Assembly: GCF_013248965.1 (NCBI RefSeq)
Contig: NZ_JABRVQ010000012.1
Coordinates: 1 to 64,000, forward strand
Direction: 5' to 3'
From: Psychrobacter okhotskensis
Lineage (GTDB): Bacteria; Pseudomonadota; Gammaproteobacteria; Pseudomonadales; Moraxellaceae
Length of the DNA stretch: 64,000 bases
In this document: piece after piece, positions 27,505 to 34,934 of the stretch
How positions within the stretch are numbered: the stretch's first letter is position 1
Layout of the letters: every line of letters starts with the position of its first letter
Notes under the pieces: generated by a model
Told to the model about the DNA's origin: nothing
Databases searched by the model: none
The model's input: the letters and a program-made list of their open reading frames with translations, nothing else
Position numbers and translations under genes: made by a program

Positions 27505-28587
27505 TCAATCATTGGCCTCACGGTATAATGTACGTTGCGACTCTTTCCTAAAGTCCTCATAAGTAATGGCTGGATCGCCACTTGAGCCATCAGCAGATGC
27601 GTCTATTGACTGCTCTGTCTCTTCCTCTGTACTGCTATTTTTATTAGCGGCGGCATTTGTTTGCGGTGCGGCGGTTTGATTGCCATTGCGAGCTGTTGAT
27701 TGCTCAGCATCAACCACTGCGGCCTTGTTTAAGGTAGTTTTAGCCTGAGCTGCTGATTGAGCATTGCTATTAATGTCATTATTTATTTTGTCCTCGACAT
27801 CGCTCGCCATATTTTTAGAGGCATCAGTAGCAGGCGTTTCTGTCAAGGCAGATAAAATGCCGCTAGCATTCAAAGTGAGCACAATAATTGCGGCCAATAA
27901 TGTGCCGAGAGCGACACCAATAATGAGCGGCTTTTTATTGCTTGCCAGCTTACCCTGCGGTTTTGTAATCGCTTCAATAACGGGAGCGACTGTATTTTCG
28001 ATGCCCTTATTTTCAATGCCCTTATCTTCAAGGATTGTGTCATCGCCATGAGCTGGATTAGCACTTGTATCATCAGCAGATGTTAAGTCAATTACCTCAT
28101 TAGTATGTTCAATATGATTACTGTCTAGTTCGAGGTTTAAGTCTTCATTCAAATCTTCATTCAAATCTTCATTCAAATTATAGCTATGATAGTTATTGAA
28201 CGAGTCTGTATTTGATGATTGCTGATTATGTTCTAGCGGAGAGTTATTGTTAAAGACATCCTCTTCGTTACTAAAATCAAAACTGATATCTGTAGTTGTG
28301 GTATTTGAGGCTGCAACATTTATCTCTTGCTCAGCCTCTGAGCTGGCAAATAACTGTAACTCTTCTGCACTTAAAGGCTCATAGCTAGAGGATTTTTGCG
28401 TTTTTTCCCATGCCGTTAATTGGTCGGATTTACCCTCAGTCTGACTACATTCATCTGTACTGCCAACACGATTGATGAAGCGCTCGTACATATTATTGCT
28501 GCGTTTGTGCTTACGTGGCTTGGTATTAGCAATTTTAGCCAATTTTTCTTCAAGGTCAGCACTATTGTCATTATTTTTGTCGTTCAT
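27505..28587 (-). CDS. Single-pass membrane protein, paralogue B, unknown function
   Basis: A 360-residue acidic protein with the plan of its neighbour: a basic N-terminal stretch (K-P-R-K-H-K-R-S-N-N-M-Y-E-R-F), a long Asn/Asp/Glu-rich region, one transmembrane helix (about 225-245: P-L-I-I-G-V-A-L-G-T-L-L-A-A-I), an Ala/Asn-rich segment and the tail A-I-T-Y-E-D-F-R-K-E-S-Q-R-T-L-Y. Two short tandem repeats are visible in the acidic part: a four-residue L-N-E-D unit in three copies (12-bp DNA unit, 28141-28180) and a five-residue G-I-E-N-K unit. Both paralogues have CTTGGTAT, some bases, then CTATG at the start. Function unknown. Confidence 0.72.
   Translation of the reverse strand: MNDKNNDNSADLEEKLAKIANTKPRKHKRSNNMYERFINRVGSTDECSQTEGKSDQLTAWEKTQKSSSYEPLSAEELQLFASSEAEQEINVAASNTTTTDISFDFSNEEDVFNNNSPLEHNQQSSNTDSFNNYHSYNLNEDLNEDLNEDLNLELDSNHIEHTNEVIDLTSADDTSANPAHGDDTILEDKGIENKGIENTVAPVIEAITKPQGKLASNKKPLIIGVALGTLLAAIIVLTLNASGILSALTETPATDASKNMASDVEDKINNDINSNAQSAAQAKTTLNKAAVVDAEQSTARNGNQTAAPQTNAAANKNSSTEEETEQSIDASADGSSGDPAITYEDFRKESQRTLYREAND
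28141..28182. repeat. 12-bp tandem repeat inside paralogue B
   Basis: TCTTCATTCAAA occurs three times in tandem on the plus strand, encoding the Leu-Asn-Glu-Asp units. Such in-frame 12-bp units can change copy number by slippage without shifting the frame. Confidence 0.8.
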
Positions 28588-28843
28588 AGAATGATACCAA
28601 GCCCGTTTATACTACTGATATGGGATAACTGCTAGAATTAAGGGGGTGATACTAATTGCTTGCTAAATTGTAACACTATCGTTAACCACTAATATAGTTA
28701 GTCATTTACTTAGCTTCAAACATAATTTGGCTAGGTGAGCGTATTATTGGTACAAAACATAGCCAATAGCGTATTATTTTCTCTTAAGTAGCTGATGAAT
28801 ACAGAAATAAGACAATGAGTAAAAAAGTAATAGGTATAACAAC

Positions 28844-29893
28844 ATGGATCTAAAGCAGCTCAACGCCTTTATTGCTATCGCCGATTTGCGCAGTTTTAGC
28901 GCCGCTGCCGCCAAGACAGGACTATCGCAACCCAGTCTGAGCCGAGTCATCAAGCAACTTGAGACAGACATGGGCGTGGTATTGGTAGATCGTTATCACA
29001 GACCACTACACTTGACCGAAGCCGGTGCGTTTTTTTACGATAAAATCAGTGCCATATTGACAGAGATTGATACCGTTACCAGTATGACCCAGCGCTTATC
29101 AGCGCCGAGCGCAGCATTGAATATTGGTTTTGTACCCTCGGTGCTATATGGTCTACTACCCGAAGTAATCGCTGCCCTTAAACAATCCAACCCTGATATC
29201 GAGGTTAATCTAAAAGATATCAGCTCGTATCAGCAAATGGATGCGCTAAAGCATGGTGAGATTGATGTGGGGTTTGGTCGTTTTGCGCATCAAGATCCTT
29301 GGATTCAACAGATACTCTTGCGTCATGAGCGCTATGTGGTGGCGCTGCCTAAAGCGCATCCGTTAGCGCATGTGCGTGAACAGCGCCTGATAGATTTGGC
29401 AAATAATCGCTTGATTCTATATCACCAAACGCATTTGCCCGTCGCCAAAACCCTAGTAACCTCAAACAAAACATCACGCACATCGACGGCAGCGACGTTC
29501 ACAACTGATGCAAAAAGTAGCGCAGCACACGCTATTCCTAATAGCGAGCATTCACTGATAAATGAGCCAATCACCGAACCTTTGCTGCATTTATTTGCTC
29601 AATATGGCATCTCTCCCTTTATGACCACCACCGTGAGTGATTTGCAAGTCGCTCTTGGTTTGGTTGCTGCTGGTGAAGGCATTACTTTAGTGCCGGCTAG
29701 CCTACAGACAGTGCGGACGGAACAAATCAGCTATCAGCGGTTGATTCACGAAAATGTCACCTCTCCTATCTATTTACATACGCTAAAAGACTTTGTACAT
29801 CCTAAAATCCCAGATCTGCTAAGCGCTATCTATCAGGTCTATGAGCAGCGCGGTATCACTTATCGGCAGCAAAAATTTACCTCAATGCCGTAA
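28844..29893 (+). CDS. LysR-family transcriptional regulator
   Basis: A 349-residue LysR regulator with the N-terminal winged helix (M-D-L-K-Q-L-N-A-F, F-S-A-A-A-A-K-T-G-L-S-Q-P-S-L-S-R) and an effector domain of the BenM/CatM/CynR type (L-N-I-G-F-V-P-S-V-L-Y-G). It is about 45 residues longer than the family norm, because of a Ser/Thr/Ala-rich insert near residues 205-245 within the effector domain. It is divergent from the paralogue pair and lies about 330 bp before the NRAMP gene. Which of these it controls is not evident, nor is its effector. Confidence 0.88.
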   Translation: MDLKQLNAFIAIADLRSFSAAAAKTGLSQPSLSRVIKQLETDMGVVLVDRYHRPLHLTEAGAFFYDKISAILTEIDTVTSMTQRLSAPSAALNIGFVPSVLYGLLPEVIAALKQSNPDIEVNLKDISSYQQMDALKHGEIDVGFGRFAHQDPWIQQILLRHERYVVALPKAHPLAHVREQRLIDLANNRLILYHQTHLPVAKTLVTSNKTSRTSTAATFTTDAKSSAAHAIPNSEHSLINEPITEPLLHLFAQYGISPFMTTTVSDLQVALGLVAAGEGITLVPASLQTVRTEQISYQRLIHENVTSPIYLHTLKDFVHPKIPDLLSAIYQVYEQRGITYRQQKFTSMP

Positions 29894-30219
29894 ATGATAA
29901 GAATAGCCTGAAATTATCAGATATTAGCCAGTTATTATGGTATAAAGAACCGCAAAAAATAATCAGTCCTGACACTTGATAGTAATCGCTTATTATGCTA
30001 ACTATCTAGAATGGACATGCAAACAAATAGTAATAATAATTTTAATAACCATTCTCCTGTACGGCATCGTTATGCTAAAGTCGATACAAAATGAATCGTT
30101 TTATATTGAGCGTTTTAACATAAGCGCTGTGCAAATGGTATAAAGCGCTTCTCTAATGATCACTGGCAAACTGACACAGGAAAGTGATGATTTGCCGTAT
30201 TAACCATCTCGAGGTATTC
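29894..30219. other. Intergenic region before the NRAMP gene
   Basis: About 325 bp, AT-rich, no gene. It presumably carries the promoter of the NRAMP-family gene. I see no confident operator, riboswitch or terminator. Confidence 0.5.
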
Positions 30220-31518
30220 ATGTCCACACCACCATTCCATAACCCTAGCACCCCTAATAAAGGCGCTGAAGATACCCTTGCTGCCCAGCAAGAAGGATTT
30301 AGCTGGCGCATCTTTGGTCCCGGTATTCTAATGGCGACAGCGGCTATTGGCGGCTCGCATTTGATTTCATCCACCCAAGCAGGTGCCATATATGGCTGGC
30401 AGCTGGCCATTATGATTATTTTGGCCAACGTCTTCAAATATCCGTTTTTTCGCTTCGGTACAGATTATGTCTATGATACTGGCGAGAGCTTAATCGCCGG
30501 TTATGCTAAGCGCTCAAAAGCCTATCTATGGATTTATTTTGTCTTATCTATCCTATCTGCGGTGATTAGTACCGGTGCTGTGACACTACTTGCGGCGGTA
30601 ATATTGGGCTTTATGCTGCCAGCTTCTGTGGGGCTGTCCAGTATTAGCTTAGCTATTATCATCGTTGCTGTTTGCTGGTTTTTTCTGATTGCCGGTCACT
30701 ATAAGCTGCTCGATGGGGTGACTAAATGGATTATGATTGCTCTGGTCTCCGCAACCGTATTAGCGGTCATTATTGCTGCTGGCAAACCGACGGTGATGAC
30801 GCCTGATTTTATCCCGACGTCTCCTTGGAATTTAGCGACATTAGGATTTATCGTCGCATTGATGGGTTGGATGCCAGCGCCGCTTGAGTTCGCTGCTATC
30901 ACCTCGATGTGGACATCGGCAAAGAGAAAAGCGGACAACACCACTCATAAACAAGGTTTGCTTGATTTTAATGTGGGCTTTTTGGTTTCTGCTATTTTAG
31001 CGTTGTTCTTTTTATCATTGGGTGTTTTCGTTCAGTATGGCTCCGGTCAAGAGATTCAAACCGCTGGCGTCGCTTATATTGATCAGCTGATCAATATGTA
31101 TACTGCCACTATCGGTGAATGGTCAAGACTGCTAGTCGCCTTCGTCGCCTTTATGTGTATGTTTGGGACTACCATTACCTGTGCGGATGGTTACGGCCGT
31201 GCCAATGCTGAGTGCTGGCGTTTGCTAAAAGGTGAACACGAGATTAATAAGAAGCAGATTGCTTTTTGGACGACCTATGCCATTGGCGGTGGCTTAATTA
31301 TTATCAGCTTCTTCGCCGGACAGTTAGGCGCGATGTTGAAGTTCGCTATGATATCTGCCTTTGTATCTGCGCCTATTTTTGGCTGGTTGAACTACTCTTT
31401 AGTAAAAAACCATCAGAAACTATCAGCAGGTATGAATGTGTATTCGATTATAAGCTTACTATTCTTAGGCGGTGTCGCCTTATTATTCTTAGCTAACCTC
31501 GCAGGTATGCTTGGTTAA
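30220..31518 (+). CDS. NRAMP-family transporter with atypical metal-site motifs
   Basis: A 432-residue inner-membrane protein with about 11 helices in the NRAMP (SLC11) fold, starting after a hydrophilic N-terminus with F-G-P-G-I-L-M-A-T. In canonical Mn/Fe transporters helix 1 carries D-P-G-N and helix 6 carries M-P-H-N. Here the corresponding stretches read A-I-G-G-S-H and W-M-P-A-P-L-E-F, so the usual Asp, Asn and Met ligands are not all there. The substrate may therefore not be Mn or Fe; related divergent clades carry Mg or unknown substrates. The ATG at 30220 has GAGGT five bases upstream and is preferred over the one at 30184. Confidence 0.8.
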   Translation: MSTPPFHNPSTPNKGAEDTLAAQQEGFSWRIFGPGILMATAAIGGSHLISSTQAGAIYGWQLAIMIILANVFKYPFFRFGTDYVYDTGESLIAGYAKRSKAYLWIYFVLSILSAVISTGAVTLLAAVILGFMLPASVGLSSISLAIIIVAVCWFFLIAGHYKLLDGVTKWIMIALVSATVLAVIIAAGKPTVMTPDFIPTSPWNLATLGFIVALMGWMPAPLEFAAITSMWTSAKRKADNTTHKQGLLDFNVGFLVSAILALFFLSLGVFVQYGSGQEIQTAGVAYIDQLINMYTATIGEWSRLLVAFVAFMCMFGTTITCADGYGRANAECWRLLKGEHEINKKQIAFWTTYAIGGGLIIISFFAGQLGAMLKFAMISAFVSAPIFGWLNYSLVKNHQKLSAGMNVYSIISLLFLGGVALLFLANLAGMLG

Positions 31519-31568
31519 CTGGTTTTTAAGATTTAGCGAATGGCTGAAACGCCGCTTTTAGCTAATAG

Positions 31569-31604
31569 AAAAGCCCTTTTAGCTCAGCTATTAGGGCTTT
31601 TTCG
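31569..31604 (+). terminator. Terminator of the NRAMP gene
   Basis: AAAAGCCCT and AGGGCTTTTT pair across a loop containing TTTAGCTCAGCTAT, followed by T-rich DNA. It lies about 50 bp behind the gene. Confidence 0.82.
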
Positions 31605-31871
31605 TTGTTATAGTAAAACAAAGTTAATTGTAACTAAATGTAAAACACCTCATCTGTCCTAATTCAATTTTTGAGGTTTATGAATAATAGTCTTCCTCAA
31701 CCGCATAAAAATAGATAATGCTATTCACTTAATGAATAGGTTTGATTTAACTAATTTATATATTTATAAAAATTAAACGATTATCGTAAAACACTGCTTT
31801 TTGGGCTTGAATAATTGGGTATAATCAAAGGCAACAACGATAAGATTACCCCTCCACGTAAGGACTACGAC
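31605..31871. other. AT-rich upstream region of prpB
   Basis: Very AT-rich, no gene; the prpB promoter is presumably here. I see no recognisable PrpR or other operator, and no propionate regulator gene occurs anywhere in the window. Confidence 0.5.
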
Positions 31872-32765
31872 ATGACTTCATCATCCGCTGGTGCCCGCTT
31901 CCGCAGTGCCATGAAACAAAAAAATGATAACAATCAACCGCTACAGATCGTAGGTACAATCAATGCTTATACGGCGATGATGGCGACCCAAGTCGGTCAC
32001 CAAGCGCTATATCTGTCTGGCGCGGGCGTGGCAAATGCATCATTCGGTCTACCTGACTTAGGTATGACGAGCCTTGATAATGTCCTAGAAGATGCGCGCC
32101 GTATTACTGACGCTGTAGAAACACCGCTATTGGTCGATATCGATACCGGATTTGGTGGTGCTTTTAACATCGCACAAACGATTAAAAAGATGGAAAGAGC
32201 TGGTGTGGCCGCCGTACATATCGAAGATCAAATCGCCCAAAAGCGTTGTGGTCATCGCCCTAACAAAGAAATCGTCAGTATCTCAGAAATGGTCGATCGC
32301 TTGAAGGCGGCGCTTGATGCCAAAACTGATAGCGACTTTGTCATTATGGCACGTACTGATGCACTTTCTGTTGAAGGACTTGATGCCGCTGTCGAACGCG
32401 CGGTAGCGTTTCAAGAAGCGGGTGCTGATATGATCTTTGCCGAAGCGCTAACAGATATTGAGATGTATCGTAAATTTACGGACGTGCTAGATATTCCCGT
32501 ACTGGCGAATATGACTGAGTTTGGTCAGACCGATCTATACACCACTGAGCAATTGCATAACGTTGGTGTTGCAATGACGCTCTACCCGCTGTCTGCTTTT
32601 CGCGCGATGAACAAGGCGGCATTGAACGTTTATCAGCATCTATTGGATGATGGTACCCAAGAAAAAGTCGTCGACACCATGCAGACGCGTATGGAGCTTT
32701 ATGATTTCTTAAATTATCATGAGTTTGAACAAAAGCTCGATAAATTGTTTGCTGATAACAAGTAG
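31872..32765 (+). CDS. prpB: Methylisocitrate lyase
   Basis: A 297-residue enzyme of the isocitrate lyase/PEP mutase family, cleaving 2-methylisocitrate to pyruvate and succinate at the end of the methylcitrate cycle. The family block K-R-C-G-H is clear, as are D-I-D-T-G-F-G-G and V-H-I-E-D-Q-I. Length matches E. coli PrpB (296). The ATG at 31872 has AAGGA seven bases upstream; the longer frame from 31815 adds an unlikely basic N-terminus. It opens the dispersed propionate locus. Confidence 0.95.
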   Translation: MTSSSAGARFRSAMKQKNDNNQPLQIVGTINAYTAMMATQVGHQALYLSGAGVANASFGLPDLGMTSLDNVLEDARRITDAVETPLLVDIDTGFGGAFNIAQTIKKMERAGVAAVHIEDQIAQKRCGHRPNKEIVSISEMVDRLKAALDAKTDSDFVIMARTDALSVEGLDAAVERAVAFQEAGADMIFAEALTDIEMYRKFTDVLDIPVLANMTEFGQTDLYTTEQLHNVGVAMTLYPLSAFRAMNKAALNVYQHLLDDGTQEKVVDTMQTRMELYDFLNYHEFEQKLDKLFADNK

Positions 32766-32860
32766 CTCACAAACAATCTAAGATAAAATCTATAGTAGTT
32801 ACTAGGATTTTATTGGCTTTATCTTCATGAAATTTGTCTTCATTTACCTCTAGGTTACTT

Positions 32861-33508
32861 ATGTTATTTTTTAAAAATACTATCGCTAAAACTTCGCTGC
32901 TTAGCTGTACCCTCGCCGCTCTACTATTGACGGCGGGCTGTGACAATACGTCAAAAAGCGCTGATGACGCGACTAAGGACACAAGCGACGTTACTGCTAC
33001 TGACACTAAAGCAACGCCTGCTGCTTCGGCTGCCAGTCAAGACGATTTAGTCATGACAACGATCACGCTAGATACCGTAAATAGTCTATTATTCACGCCT
33101 ATTATTAGTAGCGGTGCACTCAATACAGAGCAAGTGAGCTGTCTTGAGGCGCGTGACAAGGATTTGGGCAAGGCTGAGATGGATGCTTTTTATAAGAGCC
33201 AGTTTACTGCTGCAGAGTTAAATGAGCTAAACGAATTTTATTCTTCAGATGTGGGCAAAAAGCTAATTGCTTTTGGTAATGAGCAATTGCGGGCTATGAA
33301 CGGCGAAGAAATCGCCACGCCGATGGCTGACCCTACACCAGAAGAGATGACTAAGATTCAGACGTTTATGGAATCGCCGCTCGGTGTCAAGTATATGAAG
33401 ATCAACAATGCTGAGGGTGAAGGCAGCGCTATGGAGGTATTAAACGTACCCATTAATGCTGAATTTGAGCGTTGTAATGTCGATTTAGATGCCTCAGAGC
33501 CTATGTAG
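32861..33508 (+). CDS. DUF2059-type lipoprotein
   Basis: A 215-residue exported lipoprotein: a signal sequence with lipobox L-T-A-G-C, an Asp/Thr/Ala-rich linker, then a helical domain like DUF2059, with Y-K-S-Q-F-T-A-A-E-L-N-E-L and F-Y-S-S-D-V-G-K-K-L-I-A-F. Two Cys residues outside the lipobox (V-S-C-L-E and R-C-N-V-D) might form a disulfide in the periplasm. The ATG at 32861 is preferred over a TTG at 32834. It sits between prpB and prpC in the same direction, but no role in propionate metabolism is known for this family. Confidence 0.75.
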   Translation: MLFFKNTIAKTSLLSCTLAALLLTAGCDNTSKSADDATKDTSDVTATDTKATPAASAASQDDLVMTTITLDTVNSLLFTPIISSGALNTEQVSCLEARDKDLGKAEMDAFYKSQFTAAELNELNEFYSSDVGKKLIAFGNEQLRAMNGEEIATPMADPTPEEMTKIQTFMESPLGVKYMKINNAEGEGSAMEVLNVPINAEFERCNVDLDASEPM

Positions 33509-33595
33509 CGCTCAGCTATATAGTGAACTATAAATTAACGGTAATAAACACTCCCTTTCCAACCCAAAAAAGCTACCAACAAAAGGAATTTCATC

Positions 33596-34735
33596 ATGGC
33601 AGCACAAAACCCATCAACAAAAGTATTGTCAGGCGCAGGTCTACGCGGTCAAGTCGCAGGTAAAACAGCTTTATCAACTGTTGGTAAATCAGGCTCAGGT
33701 TTGACCTATCGCGGTTATGATGTGTCAGAACTGGCAGATAAATGCATCTTTGAAGAAGTGGCTTACTTGCTACTTTATGGCAATTTGCCAACCCAGAGCG
33801 AGCTAGAGGCTTATCAAGCCAAACTCAAAAAACTGCGTGGTCTGCCGCAAGCCCTAAAAGACGTACTCGAACGCATTCCAGCTGACGCCCATCCAATGGA
33901 TGTACTGCGTACTGGTTGCTCTATGCTCGGCAACCTAGAGACGGAAACTGATTTCTCGCAAGAGAACGATCAAACCGATCGTATGCTGGCGACATTCCCA
34001 TCAATCATCAACTACTGGTATCGCTTTACTCATGACAATGTGCGTATCGAAACCGACACCGATGATGAGACGATTGGTGGTCACTTCTTGCATCTGCTCA
34101 AAGGTGAAAAGCCAAACGATCTACACGAAAAAGTAATGAACGTCTCACTTATCTTGTATGCAGAGCATGAGTTTAACGCTTCGACCTTTACCGCGCGTGT
34201 CTGTGCGTCTACTCTATCTGATATCCATTCTTGCATTACCGGCGCGATTGGCTCACTGCGTGGCCCTCTCCATGGCGGCGCGAACGAAGCAGCGATGGAT
34301 ATGATTGAAGGCTTTAGCTCACCTGATGACGCTGAAGAAGAAATGATGGGTATGCTGGCGCGTAAAGACAAAATCATGGGCTTTGGTCATGCGATCTATA
34401 GCGAGTCAGATCCACGTAACGTCGTCATTAAAGGTTGGGCTGAGAAGCTAGCCGCTGACGTTGGTGATGAAGTGCTATACCCAGTATCAGTACGCTGTGA
34501 AGAAGTCATGTGGCGTGAAAAGAAACTGTTCTGTAACGCCGATTTCTTCCATGCGTCTGCCTATCACTTTATGGGTATTCCAACCAAGTTATTCACGCCA
34601 ATCTTTGTGTGTTCGCGTCTAACCGGCTGGGCAGCACACGTGTTTGAGCAACGTGCCAATAACCGTATCATTCGCCCAAGTGCAGAATATACCGGTGAAG
34701 AATTGCGTCCAGTACCAGAGATGAGTGCGCGTTAA
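33596..34735 (+). CDS. prpC: 2-methylcitrate synthase
   Basis: A 379-residue citrate-synthase-family enzyme condensing propionyl-CoA with oxaloacetate to 2-methylcitrate. Landmarks are G-L-T-Y-R-G-Y-D-V near residue 36, L-H-G-G-A-N-E-A near 222 (catalytic His), G-F-G-H-A-I-Y near 262 and the C-terminal R-P-S-A-E-Y-T-G. The short length and Y-R-G-Y-D-V segment favour PrpC over the longer GltA. AAAGGAA lies a few bases before the ATG. Confidence 0.95.
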   Translation: MAAQNPSTKVLSGAGLRGQVAGKTALSTVGKSGSGLTYRGYDVSELADKCIFEEVAYLLLYGNLPTQSELEAYQAKLKKLRGLPQALKDVLERIPADAHPMDVLRTGCSMLGNLETETDFSQENDQTDRMLATFPSIINYWYRFTHDNVRIETDTDDETIGGHFLHLLKGEKPNDLHEKVMNVSLILYAEHEFNASTFTARVCASTLSDIHSCITGAIGSLRGPLHGGANEAAMDMIEGFSSPDDAEEEMMGMLARKDKIMGFGHAIYSESDPRNVVIKGWAEKLAADVGDEVLYPVSVRCEEVMWREKKLFCNADFFHASAYHFMGIPTKLFTPIFVCSRLTGWAAHVFEQRANNRIIRPSAEYTGEELRPVPEMSAR

Positions 34736-34934
34736 TTTTTCTTGATATAGATGGTTTGCAGGGTGTGTCTTCCTTACGTGTTTTAAAACTATGTATGAAT
34801 CACACCCTACAAATACTTACCTCTAACGCTTTAAAAGTTTTTTTAGCAAACTCTGCTTTTATCTTGATGATTTTGCTAAAAGAACTATTCTTTTTTAGCC
34901 CTCATTCCAACCAGCCAACAGCCAAAGGTGACTT

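Noticed and set aside
28141..28182. CRISPR-like array
   Set aside because: The 12-bp units are contiguous, without spacers, and encode in-frame protein repeats.
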